A DNA stretch of 64,000 bases from NCBI GenBank assembly GCA_043228905.1, contig JBHGNT010000002.1, positions 14,384,001 to 14,448,000 of the forward strand. The letters are read 5' to 3'. The notes under the pieces were generated by a model. It worked only from the letters and a program-made list of their open reading frames with translations, did not search any database and was not told the origin of the DNA. The stretch is from Azolla caroliniana. Taxonomy: Eukaryota > Polypodiophyta. The translations under genes and the position numbers were made by a program. This document shows, one piece after another, positions 8,080-18,213 of the stretch (the first letter of the stretch is position 1; each line of letters starts with the position of its first letter).

Positions 8080-9051
8080 ATGAGGGTGTCGGACCTTGCA
8101 GAAGCCATGGCTTCGGTTGTAGACCATATAGTGAGTGCGCGCGAAGGCACCGGTGCCCTTGATAGGGCTATCGAGGCGGTTGTCGGTACGATCGGCCGGT
8201 TTAGTGGGAAGGATGCCACGAGCTACTTGGCGTCCTACCGGGCTAAGATGGTAATGAGGGACATTCCGGAAGAGAGGCATCTAGCGAGATTCCCTCGAGT
8301 GGCGATGCCGGGTATCCATACGGAGGTGCTTGAGGTACGGGCCGAGAGCCGGACCTGGGAGGAGTTCGAAGGTCGGCTCCTCGAAAGATACGGGCTTGAA
8401 GATGCGCTTCGAATTTCGAAGCGGGACTTCATGGAGTGGGTGGAGACCCCCAACAAAGGAAGGAACGCAACAGTGCTCCTTCGGGAGTTTGAGGAACGCT
8501 TCACGCGCCTCTCGGTGCTTGACCGGACCGTTCTGGACACAAGCCGTGTCCTATTGTTTGTTAAGTCGGTTGACGAGCAGGATCAGGAGCAGGTAGGTCT
8601 CCAATTGGAGACTAATGACGGGCTGGCTGCCGAATGGGCCGTGGTGAAAAGGGTCTGTGGCCGTTTCGACAAACGGCGGGAATGGGTTGACAAAGGATCG
8701 ACAGGGGCGGGCTCTGTCGCAGCAAAGAAGCTCGAGCCAACACCACCAACGCGAAGGGAAGAGACCCGAGATTGGCTCGAGACCGGGTCGGCTTCAACCG
8801 GCATGGTCAAGGGCTCGTCCGGGGGAGCAGCTTTGGAGGAGCTGACGCGGATGGTAAAGGATCTCCAGATCGCCCAGGCACGGAGGGGTGGTGGCGAACA
8901 GGTCCGTGACCGACGACCTCTGGCTGAAAACAGGTGCATGTGGTGTGACGCGGTTGGGCACATCCGGAAGGACTGCGGGGACTTCGCCGAGGCGATAAGA
9001 AGCAACGTGGTGTACCTGTGGAATGGTCGGGTGCACGCCAACGAGACCTGA
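8080..9051 (+). CDS. GypB-1 Gag with one CCHC zinc knuckle
   Basis: 323 codons. It begins MRVSDLAEAMASVVDHIV. A helical capsid-like region includes FSGKDATSYLASYRAKM and ESRTWEEFEGRLLERYG, typical of Retrotrans_gag folds. A basic linker then leads to the knuckle CMWCDAVGHIRKDC near residue 288. It packages the element RNA into particles. It ends at TGA 9049-9051, but the same frame continues through 9085-10206. Gag and protease are therefore separated by one stop in the same phase, either natural readthrough or a point mutation. Confidence 0.9.
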   Translation: MRVSDLAEAMASVVDHIVSAREGTGALDRAIEAVVGTIGRFSGKDATSYLASYRAKMVMRDIPEERHLARFPRVAMPGIHTEVLEVRAESRTWEEFEGRLLERYGLEDALRISKRDFMEWVETPNKGRNATVLLREFEERFTRLSVLDRTVLDTSRVLLFVKSVDEQDQEQVGLQLETNDGLAAEWAVVKRVCGRFDKRREWVDKGSTGAGSVAAKKLEPTPPTRREETRDWLETGSASTGMVKGSSGGAALEELTRMVKDLQIAQARRGGGEQVRDRRPLAENRCMWCDAVGHIRKDCGDFAEAIRSNVVYLWNGRVHANET

Positions 9052-9084
9052 AGGGCCCTGAACCTGAACGTCGGGCAAGGGGGT

Positions 9085-10206
9085 ATGAAAAGGCTGATGG
9101 AGGAGGTGGCGGCTCGTCACGCGGAGACCGTCCACTACTCGGCGTCAGCTGGTATTCGGGTCGGAGGTGGTGAGGCCCCGAAAACGAACAAAGCCGGGTT
9201 CTGGCCAACGATGCTAGAAGTCCTCGCTGATGCACGACTGAGGAAAGAAGAGGTGGACCGCGCGAAAAAATGGGTCCGGGAGGTAACCGGGTGGAGTGAC
9301 CTGGTGGAAGAAAAGACGGGCTTCGTCGAAGCCACATGTCAAAACTACGAGGCTCTGGTGGAGGACAAGCGAGTAGGGAAAACCGGAGGGGCCGGGCCTT
9401 CGCAGAGATATGAAACTCGATTCGGGCAAAGACGGAATGAGGCCGGTGTAACCGGCGCCCAGGATAATCCCAAGAGGGGCGGGTACCGGCTAGGCACAGA
9501 AATCGAAAGATCCACGGACCTGCGAAAGGTCCTGGAAGAACAAATCCTCGACAACAAGGTGGAACTGTCGCTGAGGGAAGTGCTCGGGATCGCCAAGAAG
9601 GAGTTCCATGACTCCATCGTAGACTTGGTGAAGAGGAAGAGGCTGTCGACGGAGACAGAACCGGAGAAGCCAGTGGAGGTGCGGATGACGCACATAGAGG
9701 ACATGGTGCTGGAAGACGAGTTGGCGGAGAGCCACTATTTGAGGCCGCATTGGGCCAGAGCGACCACGGAGACCCCCGTGAAGATCGGAGATGTTCATGA
9801 ACCGGTGGTGGCGTTGGTGGACCACAGTTCAGAAATCAATTTGATGTCCATGGACTTCTATAAGAAGGGGAAATGGCCGATCAACACTAAGCATGGGTGG
9901 AAGATATGGGCAGCGACGCGTGCCATCGAAGAATTGCATGGAGCCTGCCCGAATGTACGAGTAAAGATCGGCGATGTCGAGATTGACCAACACTTCTTCG
10001 TGCAGGAGACGTCCTCACATCCGGTTATACTAGGAGAACCGTACATCATGGCAGCACAGATGGAGACCAAGGTGCTGGACAACGGCTCGGCCTATGCAAG
10101 GGTCAAGAGCCAGGATGGGCGTCACTCGGTCCAGTTCCTGACGGTGAGACCAAACCATGAGAAGAACCGCGAGACCCTCGGGGGCGAAAGCCGGGAGGAT
10201 TTTTGA
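9085..10206 (+). CDS. GypB-1 linker and aspartic protease
   Basis: In the same phase as gag after one TGA. The first roughly 220 residues are a charged linker. The retropepsin-like part starts near KIGDVHEPVVALVDHSSEIN (active-site Asp in a D-H-S context instead of the usual D-S/T-G), followed by VRVKIGDVEIDQHFFVQ and HPVILGEPYIMAA. The unusual D-H-S may be a lineage trait or a mutation. It ends at a TGA (10204-10206). RT continues in another phase, so a frameshift or small indel near 10203 separates them. Confidence 0.8.
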   Translation: MKRLMEEVAARHAETVHYSASAGIRVGGGEAPKTNKAGFWPTMLEVLADARLRKEEVDRAKKWVREVTGWSDLVEEKTGFVEATCQNYEALVEDKRVGKTGGAGPSQRYETRFGQRRNEAGVTGAQDNPKRGGYRLGTEIERSTDLRKVLEEQILDNKVELSLREVLGIAKKEFHDSIVDLVKRKRLSTETEPEKPVEVRMTHIEDMVLEDELAESHYLRPHWARATTETPVKIGDVHEPVVALVDHSSEINLMSMDFYKKGKWPINTKHGWKIWAATRAIEELHGACPNVRVKIGDVEIDQHFFVQETSSHPVILGEPYIMAAQMETKVLDNGSAYARVKSQDGRHSVQFLTVRPNHEKNRETLGGESREDF

Positions 10207-11762
10207 AGAGGGCTATCAAGGTGTGGGGCCGTGATAGTCCGGACACTCCGGGAAACCCCCACAAGTGTATGATAGCGAGGAAGACCTGTGCTATAAGTAG
10301 GGAATTTTGGTTCTCCGACAACGGAGGGTGTACGATAGTCGACGTTGTTGGCTGGAAGAAGAGAAGGGCGGAGGAGCGACTTCGGGCATGTGGCGTCCTC
10401 GACCTCGGAGAGGAAATCAACGGAGCCGTGGAGGCGGTCTCTTTCGACGATACCTTGGGGGAGCTGCGGGAGGTAGTTGGAGGAGTCCTTAAAGAGGACC
10501 AGACGATTCCGGTATGTTCGGAAAAGATGTACGAAGTCATCGCGGACTTCAGTAGAAGGCTCGAGTCAGATCGGACGGCCCGGGTGGACACGAGGTACAA
10601 GACTGTGGACCGGAAGGTGAGGCCAGTCGCGGCTCCCTTGTCGGAGGACAGCGAGTTGCGAATAAAAGGGGTTGCGTTGGACCCGAGTTTACGAAATCCA
10701 GCCCGCATAGGACACACGTTCACCGACATAATGCTACGGGAGCTCAAGGTCGGTGGGGGCGGCTTCCTACTGCCGGCGGAGGAGGACCAGTTTCAGAGAA
10801 TGCTCAGAAGGCATGGGAAGGCTTTCACATTCTCACCGGAGGAGATCGGGTGCGTAGACCCGACAGTCGTGGAACCGATGGTGATATTCACGGTACCGCA
10901 TGTGCCGTGGAGTCTCAAACCGATTCCAGTACCCAGAGCTCACATCCCGAAGCTGATGCAACTGTTAAAGCAGAAGGTCGAGATGGGAATCCTCGAACCG
11001 TCGAGTGCCCCATACTCGAATCGGTGGTTTACCGTGCCGAAGAAGGATGGCACGCTGCGCTTTATTCAAGAATTGCAGCTGGTCAACAAGGTGACCATTC
11101 GAAACGCAGGAATCGGACCGACAATAGACGAGTTCGCGGAGGCCTTCGCCGGAAGGTCAATTTACTCCGTCGGTGATCTCTACTCGGGGTACGATCAGTT
11201 CCAGCTTGCTGTAGAGAGCAGAGACATCACGACAATGCGAACTCCTCTCGGCCTAGTACGGATGTGTACCCTGCCGCAAGGAGGGACGAACTTGGTGGCT
11301 CACATGGTGAACGCAATGAACAAGGTGCTGAGGGATTGTATCCCGGACATCACCATGCCATTTTTGGACGACGTCCCGATCAAAGGATACCCGGTGGAGG
11401 AAAGGGACAAGACGATCAGACCGGACGGATGCTGGAAATTCGTGGCGACGCACATCGATGATTGCAAGAAGGTGCTGCAGAGGTTGGAGGGCGCGAGGCT
11501 CACCTTCTCCGGGGGAAAATCGGCCTTTGGGCACCTATGCGGGTTGTACAGCCGGAAACCGTCTCCGGCTAAGGTAGAAGCCATCTCCGCGATGAAGCGC
11601 GACTGTAGGTCGGTCATGGAGGTTCGGAGGTTCTTGGGAGCATGCGCGTTCTACCACATATGGATCCCGCATTACGCCCACGTCGAGGAGCCGTTATATG
11701 GGTTGCTGAAAAAGGGGCACGAGTCCGACCGGGATCGGATGGGTCGTCAACCAAGAGGGTGA
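10207..11762 (+). pseudogene. GypB-1 reverse transcriptase
   Basis: A long open frame. The RT fingers begin near MGILEPSSAPYSNRWF and KKDGTLRFI. Motif A is SVGDLYSGYDQF, motif B is LPQGGTNLVAHMVNAMNK, and the catalytic motif C is MPFLDDVPIKG (FLDD rather than YVDD). Connection residues SRKPSPAKVEAI and EVRRFLGACAFYH follow. After LLKKGH the frame runs into an out-of-phase region. Compared with GypB-2, about 140 bp are missing here, including the segment encoding the first RNase H Asp (VDTSPTG). RT itself looks intact, but the pol frame is broken on both sides. Confidence 0.88.
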
Positions 11763-12190
11763 GGACGGCACGCGTTTCCCGATCCGGTTCGGCGCGAGGA
11801 TACGCCCAGGTTAAACGCGAGCTCTGGGGTATCATTTCGGCAGTAAAGGCCGATAGAGACTACCTAATCGGGACAGAGGTAATTATCGAGACGGACTGCC
11901 TGCCAATTCTTGGCATGGTTTCCGGATGCGTGACGCCGGACCTGGAAATGCTCAGGTGGATAGCGTACGTCAAGTCCATGAGTCTGGAAGTACGACACAT
12001 TTCCGGGAAAGATAATACCATGGCCGACATGCTTTCAAAGGCAAGGTTCGAAAACGAGGGCAGCATGGTCTCGGAGGACGAGGAAGTCGGTGTGGACTTC
12101 TTCGAGGCGGCCTACGTAACAACCGGTAGGGAATGCACTCCGACGCTTAACGATTTCGACGAGAGCAAGTACAACGGGGAGTGGCTATAG
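11763..12190 (+). pseudogene. GypB-1 RNase H, missing first catalytic Asp
   Basis: Coding in a different phase from RT: ARGYAQVKRELWGIISAVKA (RNase H Glu helix), VIIETDCLPILGMV (Asp strand) and VRHISGKDNTMADMLSKA. The N-terminal strand with VDTSPTG seen in GypB-2 is deleted. A TAG at 12188-12190 replaces the Gln codon found in GypB-2 (EWLQIG); the same phase continues into integrase. Confidence 0.85.
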
Positions 12191-13519
12191 ATCGGCGGGT
12201 TCCTGAAAACAATGACACCAGACGCGGCATGGACAAAGGATGAGGCCAACCGGATCCGGAAGAAAGCGTACCGATTCTTTCTCTGGGATGGGTACATATG
12301 GAAACACCCGAAGAAGAGGAACGGCATCCCACTCCGAGTGGTGGCGAAGAAGGAGGAACAGGAGGATTTGCTGGCGGCATACCACGATAGCCCGTGGGCC
12401 GGACACCGTGGAACGTGGGCCACGTTCGAAAAGCTAAAGGGGAAGTACTGGTGGCCGGGACTATACCGGGACGTGCATCGGTTCGTGACGACTTGCGAAA
12501 GCTGCCAGGTGCAGTCCATGATCCGACATCGGGACGAGCTTCACCCGACGTACCCTCCGACCTTCCACTTCAAGTGGATGGTGGATTTGGTGACGATGCC
12601 GATGGGGGTAGGACAGATGCGGTATCTGGTGCTGGCTCAGGAAGATCTAACGAACCAGGTTGAAGGCCGAGACCTGCAGAACAAGACGACGGCAGTCGTG
12701 TGCCGGTTTTTGATTGAGGACGTAGTATGCCGATACGGGTGCGTAGGGAAGATCGTGGCTGACCGTGGTGAGTTGGACGCAGAAGAAGCCGAAGAGTTGT
12801 TCGACCGGCTAGGAGTCAAACTTTCGCTCACCACAACGTACAATCCGGAGGCGAACAGGAAGGTGGAGCGTGGACATGGGCCAATTGTCAAAGCGCTAGT
12901 ACGGGCGTGCGGAGGCCAAGTCGGGGACTGGCCATGGCTGGTACCTTATGCCTTGTGGGCGGACCGGACTACGCACAGTTCAGTAACCGGGTTCATGCCG
13001 ACCGAGCTGATGTTCGGACAGAAGCCGATCATGCCAATAGAGCGAACGATCTCCTCGTGGGCCACGGTGGACTGGAGGGATGAGATGAGCCGAGAGGAAC
13101 TGTTGGCGGCGCGGATTCGACAGCTCGAGCGGAGGCCGGAGGACGTAGAGCGAGCCGCGGAGAAACTTCGGGTAGCGAGGATAAGGAACAAAGCCCGGTT
13201 CAACCGAACACACCGGTTCAGGCCAAGGAAGATCGAGGAAGGCGATTAGGTGCTAGTCTACGACAACAGCCTCGACAATTAGCACAGGGCCACGAGGAAG
13301 TTTGCGAGGAGGTGGTTCGGGCCTTACGTAGTAAGAGGCGCCAACGGCAATGGGATGTACCATCTCGCGGAGCTCGACGGTACGAGAATGGCGATACCGG
13401 TAGCGGGGAAGAGGATCAAAGCGTTCAAGAAACGACACGACGGGGAGCCGGGGCTAGGGGGCATGGACAACGACGACGAGCAGACCGAGGCGAAGGATGA
13501 ACCAGTAAATGAGGAATAA
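12191..13519 (+). pseudogene. GypB-1 integrase with GPY/F tail
   Basis: In phase with RNase H. HHCC finger: HDSPWAGHRG and CESCQ. Core: WMVDLVTMP (first Asp), IVADRGELDA (second Asp) and YNPEANRKVERGHG (Glu). Stops at 13247-13249 and 13280-13282 interrupt the C-terminal domain, which carries RRWFGPYVVRGANGNGMYHL, the GPY/F module, and ends in an acidic tail at 13519. There is no chromodomain. Catalytic residues look intact, but the tail is truncated by stops. Confidence 0.9.
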
Positions 13520-13594
13520 GAGCAAGGATCGGTTTTCTCCCATAGGAACCCAATTTGGCGCATACCGGTGGATGCGCGGTTAGGTGGGGGCGGA

Positions 13595-14180
13595 TGTTGT
13601 GAAGAAAACCGTCCCCAGGCGCAAACCGTGTATAGTGTGTGTGAACCGGCCCTTACACGTGGGCACGCCCCTTGTTGTATAGTAGATAGGTAGGCACAAA
13701 GGTTAAATCCTAGGTAGCAATATTCTATAGGGGAAATCGAGGAGTATCTCTGTCCGGAAGGACAGAGAATTAATGTGATGTAAACGGGTGAACGACCTCC
13801 CTCCTTGAGCTATAAAGGAGAGGGAGACGGGGGGGAGAGAGGTATCGCGCGCTAGAGGGGACGAAGTGCTGTCGGACTGGGACCGAGCTCTTCTCCTCTG
13901 TCGTTCTCCATAGCTTTCTTTGCGCAGGTTCTCGAGAGACTGATTCTGCTCCGTCGAACGCCCGTGTGCTTCCGGCAAAATCTCCATCTTGCTCCCTTGT
14001 GTGCGTGGGTGATCAAGCGTCGACACCCATCTCGCCGACCTGATCGGCTGTAACCGTTCGAGTCATATGCATACATATATTTATTTACGTGTTCTTATAC
14101 TCTATCTCCTGCCCAACTTGTGTCACTTGTGTTGATTGGGCTGCGTTCCCGCACGCTTCTTTGTCTATCCGTGTGTGAGC

Positions 14181-14227
<47 letters not shown>

Positions 14228-14307
14228 TTCGCTTCCTCACCTATTCCTCGGTCCAAGACCCTAGTAGTCCCGCCTCGTTCTCCACGCACGCGCGTAGCAA
14301 CGCGACA
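13595..14307 (+). repeat. 3' LTR of GypB-1
   Basis: TGTTGTGAAGAAAACC to AACGCGACA, 713 bp. TATAAAGG is at about 13811. It is longer than the 5' LTR mainly because of an expanded (TC)n tract at about 14181-14224. The polypurine tract AGGTGGGGGCGG lies at 13582-13593. Confidence 0.93.
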
Positions 14308-14660
14308 ACGTACCTTTAACAAGGATGCCATAGTCTTTTGTGCCGAGTCGGTTTTATGAAAGGAGGGTTAATGGAGAGATAACACATGATGCATTGGTTG
14401 GATATGCAGAGAAATTCATTAGAGAATCCATACAACGTGGAAGACTATACTGTATTTTGCCATATACCAATGATGTTTTTGGGATCCATACTCCGAAACA
14501 TGTTAGGATTGTTTATGTGGATAAGAAGATATGTACTTGTGGACAATGGCAGGATATGGGGTTACCTTGTGCACATGCAGTGGCTGCTAATTAGGAGTGG
14601 GGTCGAAGCAGGTTTTGTCGATTGCATGTTGAAACATTCTAAGACACGTCCAATATAGTC
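14308..14660 (+). pseudogene. MULE (MuDR-like) transposase C-terminal fragment
   Basis: The coding segment reads GRLYCILPYTNDVFGI, VDKKICTCGQWQDMGLPCAHAVAA, a SWIM zinc finger (C-x-C, C-x-H) typical of plant Mutator-like transposases and their FAR1/FHY3 relatives. A TAG follows at 14592, and the next phase gives GFVDCMLKHSKTRPI, resembling the conserved tail after SWIM. The catalytic DDE core is absent, cut by the GypB-1 LTR on the left. It could equally derive from a domesticated FAR1-type gene, but the setting favours a transposon scrap. Confidence 0.75.
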
Positions 14661-14945
14661 GGCTTAAGATAGAAACAATTGTTGTCGATTCCGAAACTGA
14701 CTGATCTTCATCCCCAGAATTTGTCTTACCAGACCAAGGTTCTTCATGGCAAACTTCAACCGCAGTTGCCGAACAAGTTCAACGAACTCTTTGGCATGTC
14801 GGCCGAAGAGTAGCATGTCTTCCACGTAAATGATGAGCAAGATGGGTGACCCATCTGTTGTTTTGGTGAACAGGCAATGGTCCTTGTAAAGATTTATGTG
14901 CAGAAGCTTGTGAACCGACAGTCGGTTGGGTATCCGGAAGATGAA
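14661..14945 (-). pseudogene. Copia RT fragment
   Basis: The minus-strand translation reads DHCLFTKTTDGSPILLIIYV then DMLLFGRHAKEFVELVRQL and KFAMKNLGLVRQILGM. This is copia RT motif C, with the usual YVDD reading YVED, and the following connection. Nothing upstream or downstream of the same polyprotein is adjacent. Confidence 0.8.
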
Positions 14946-15324
14946 TAGCTAGTCAACACAGAACATGGAGTACTAGAGAGAGAGAGAGAGAGAGAGAGAG
15001 CGGACAACAGAAAATTTCTATGAGAAAAATATTCTCTATTCTATACATACAATGTTCTCACAAATCACTTTTTATACAAACCTTGACGAGTGGGCTGACA
15101 CAAGTATTGTCAGTACTTTAATGCGCGTTAACTAAGCCTGACACTAACAACCTTTAATATCCCTATATACTAAATTAGTAATATAGGCCCCTGATGGCCT
15201 ACCGAATTCCACTCAGCCCGGCCAACCAATCAACCCACGTTCGATTCAACTCTTGGCTTATTCAGCGGATTTGGCCCATGTTGAGCTTGTTCGCTCAACA
15301 CTCCCTCTCAAGCTCAACCTGAGG
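14946..15324 (-). repeat. Copia LTR remnant (3' LTR of a minus element) with (AG)n
   Basis: It ends ATGTTGAGCTTGTTCGCTCAACA at 15301, followed by CTCCCTCTCAAGCTCAACC, the reverse complement of a copia polypurine tract. It contains (AG)n at about 14974-15000 and a minus-strand TATA-like TATAAAAAG near 15071. The terminal block resembles the CopA family, but the body differs. The internal region is lost where GypA-3 sequence begins. Confidence 0.7.
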
Positions 15325-17242
15325 TCGGTTCCTTGTGTCAGAATTTGCCAATTCTTGCACTCGGCAATTGCCTACCTCACCAGGGCAACATGCACAACAA
15401 GAGCAGGAGTTGCCGCTACAGGCACCAATCCAAAAAGGGCTTCTGGCGAGAATAGAGGCCACGCCACAACTAGAATCGGCACGACCACAAGGCACCAACA
15501 ATCAATGGCTACGATGGATCGACGAATAGGTGGTAAATAGAAATGGAGGAGAGAGCACAGGGAGACCGAATGTTCGCCACAACTGAAGAACTTGAGAAGG
15601 CCTGGGCGAGGATCCGGAGCATGGAAGAAGAAAATGTGTAGGCCAAAGTTGAGGCGGCTAAGCAGGACACAGAAGGACCAATACTACCAGAACCGGTGGC
15701 TCCGGTGAATGAACAAAGCAATAAGATGCTGGTAACTGAAATAGCACTGGATGCAAATAAGGCACAAGAACAAGAACTCGTCACTCTTAGAGAGGAATTA
15801 GCAGCCCAAGAGGCCTTAAGGGTTAGAGAACAAGACCTGAAGAGCCGGGGGGGGAGGAACAATGGAAAACAATAGAGAACCTCCGAAGAGCCGAGGAAAA
15901 TCTACGGAAGGTTAATCAAGCATATGACCGATTGAAGTACGAAAAAGACAAGATATTGCAAGAAAAGGACAAACTCGGGCATTCGGCGGAAGTCGAGATC
16001 GAGCGACTCCAAGAAGAACTCTGGCAACAGAAGGACCGTGAGGACCGGGCCGGACGCCAAGTCAATCAGAGGCTGAAACAGAAAACAAAGGATTTTGACA
16101 GGTTGCACTGGGATCACAAGCACTTGGAGGCGGAACACAAGAAATTGATGGCAGAAGGTGACCGGCAGCAAGAAAAGATGCAGGAACTCCGGGATGAAGT
16201 CAACAGGACGACAACGGCATTGGCGAAAGAAAGGACCAAGGGAGTTGAAGCGGCAAAGACGCTGGCAGAAGCGACAAAGGACAGAATGAAGCTTACCCAG
16301 TAGCATCATGAGGAGATGGAACGAGCAAAGATGGCTCTGAACAGAGTTCAGATGACTTATCAGACACAACTGATGCAGTATCATGGACAAGTTGAGGCAA
16401 CCGCGATCCTCATAAAGCAATTAAAGGATGAAAAGTAGGTCGCGAAGGATAAGTCAAAGATGGGACTGGCTCGTATTCGAGACCAGATGAAGAGGTTAGT
16501 TGAAGAAAGTTCAGTACAGTGGTGGTCCAATTGGGCAAAGTAGGCAGCCGAGTTACAGGTCCTGCGAGCGGATGCAGAGGACGACGATAACTTCTACAAA
16601 CTGGACGCGGAAAGCGTTTTGACCATAAGGGAGGAGTTATCGGATGACTTCTTGTCCTTGGCCAGAGAACAACTAGTGGCGGTGTGCCAACTGGTGGGAC
16701 AGCTGGATGACGACCAGTTGGATACCCAACTCCAGTTAGAGCAATACAAGCGGGAGTGGAGGCGGAAAATGGCAGCTAGAAGAACGACGACAATTAACAT
16801 TAGTGATGAAGAGCAATCTCCGGAGCAGACGCCGAACGCAACCGAAACCGAAATGAACCAGCCAAATATAGCTCAAGTGGAGCACCCGAAGGTACCCAAC
16901 CTGCAAGAGCTAGTGCAAGCTGGACAACAGGAGCAAGAGGAGCCCAAAACAGATGAGCCGGAAACTGAAGCCCGGAAAGGACTGGAGCCGGAAGGACTGG
17001 AGCTAGAAAGGAGGAATAGCCGAAGAGCAACAACAACAACAGTCACCACAACAAACAGAGCAACTACCCGAAGAATCTCTAGAACCCTTGGACCAAAGCA
17101 TTCTAGACATTTTGACGGACGATTGAAAAGGGCTAACCGAGGGTTCGACGTACAATGTATTGTCCCACGGGCGTGCCATGTGTTGGCCGGCAAGACCAAA
17201 GGGCCAGTTAGAGTCCAGAATGTGAAAGGGGTATTTAATTAG
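15325..17242 (+). pseudogene. GypA coiled-coil accessory ORF, GypA-3 copy
   Basis: One reading of roughly 600 codons with several stops and a frameshift near 15530-15850. The N-terminal part has RPQGTNNQWLRWIDE (RPQGTGSRWLRWVAE in GypA-2). A long heptad-rich coiled coil follows (YDRLKYEKDKILQEKDKLG, EEMERAKMALNRVQ), then RLVEESSVQWWSNWAK and QLVGQLDDDQLDTQLQLEQY, then a Q/E/T-rich tail ending GFDVQ..RACHVLAG at the LTR border. There is no transmembrane segment. It lies between integrase and the 3' LTR in the same sense as pol, the position of env-like ORFs in some plant gypsy elements, but I recognise no family. Confidence 0.75.
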
Positions 17243-17645
17243 GGATAGGAAGTTGTTATAGATAAATATTATGTTATTTTGAGAAGTGGGCGGACGGACA
17301 AGAATTGGTATGACGATTCGAATCCGGACCGGATCGTTGCCGGTTGCCGGTTGGCACCAGTTTGTAACTAAGTCAGAGACCTATAAAAGGAGCCGGAAAG
17401 AATGTAATCATGGATGGATAATTAATAGAAGCGTTGTTGTTTTACGTATTGTTTAGTGTCTATTTGGTTACTGTCCTATGCTTAATATAATTAATCTTAC
17501 GCGTGTGTTACGATCATTAACAGTGCCAATTAGTAACCGATTAAGACCCATTTGATACCACGGTCCATCCATATCTCACCGTACCACCCTTTGGTGAAGT
17601 GTTCCATAGGGACACCCTATGTTCCACCCGAATTTGAGAAGATGC
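17181..17645 (+). repeat. 3' LTR of GypA-3
   Basis: It starts TGTTGGCCGG and has TATAAAAGG at 17392-17400. The tail TATCTCACCGTACCACCC and GGTGAAGTG matches the reverse complement of the GypA-2 LTR. The length is about 464 bp, as in GypA-2. The exact right end (about 17645) is set by the start of copia gag sequence. Confidence 0.75.
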
Positions 17646-18180
17646 ATCTTGGCTGACTAGGTATTGGTTCATCTTGTACTCTGAAGATGAATAATTTCTT
17701 AAGTATAGCTTTTCACTAGGGAGTGAGCTACCCATTTGTGTGTTCATGTTGATGGAGTGTCTTCCTTCTTGGGTTTTCTTCCAGTGGTCACGTACACATG
17801 TTACATAGTGGCACTACGGTAGCGGATAGCCAAATTTGTCGTCAGCGTCTCGAACTCACAATCACGAAGTCGAATCGGCTTCGTGGATGTACTAAACCAC
17901 ACGCTTTGATGCCATGTAAATAATTAGGTAGTTAACTAATGTTAATTAGGGTCATGTGGAAGGGTGCACATGTGTGAGGAGAATATAGGTACAAATGTGT
18001 AAGTCCTATATTAAATGAACTTGGTAGTGGAGGATCTAGAATGTATCCCCACTTATGTACACGTAAAAGATCCTATTTAAGGGTTTAAATGTCAACACAC
18101 TAACTAGATTCTATCTAGGTAACTACTAAGTTATGTGGTTAACTAAATAGCTAAACTAAGTTGAGCTTGATACCTCAATA
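17646..18180 (-). mobile_element. CopB-2: copia 5' LTR, leader and gag start
   Basis: On the minus strand: an LTR of 266 bp (18180-17915), a PBS-like TGGCATCAAAGC (17914-17903), a leader, and gag starting MNTQMGSSLPSEKL at 17747. This is nearly the same start as the CopB-1 gag. The gag is cut after about 35 codons by GypA-3. The LTR is shorter than that of CopB-1 (450 bp) because an internal block is missing. Confidence 0.8.
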
Positions 18181-18213
18181 GAAAGGTTGTTTGGGCCAGG
18201 TCGAACTGCCTGA

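Larger units (their letters stand above)
7350..14307 (+). mobile_element. GypB-1: full-length Ty3/gypsy element with two LTRs
   Basis: LTRs at 7350-8036 and 13595-14307 enclose gag, protease, RT, RNase H and integrase in gypsy order. A TTTGGTGAGCCCGACG segment follows the 5' LTR at the PBS position. AGGTGGGGGCGG (13582-13593) just before the 3' LTR is a good polypurine tract. The LTRs are about 97% alike by eye apart from microsatellite length. Flanks do not form a clear TSD (TACAT left, ACGTA right). This is a different lineage from GypA: one zinc knuckle, RT motif FLDD, GPY/F-type integrase tail and no chromodomain. Confidence 0.92.
15325..17645 (+). mobile_element. GypA-3: coiled-coil ORF plus 3' LTR
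   Basis: It contains only the 3' end of a GypA element: the coiled-coil ORF (15325-17242), the ACGGGCGTGCCA box (17167-17178) and an LTR starting at 17181. It aligns part by part with the minus-strand GypA-2 segment 41163-38942. The left side is cut by a copia LTR; the right end abuts copia gag. Confidence 0.8.

Noticed and set aside
14308-14660. Intact FAR1/FHY3 host gene
   Set aside because: Only the SWIM finger region remains, with a stop and phase change, flanked directly by an LTR and a copia fragment.
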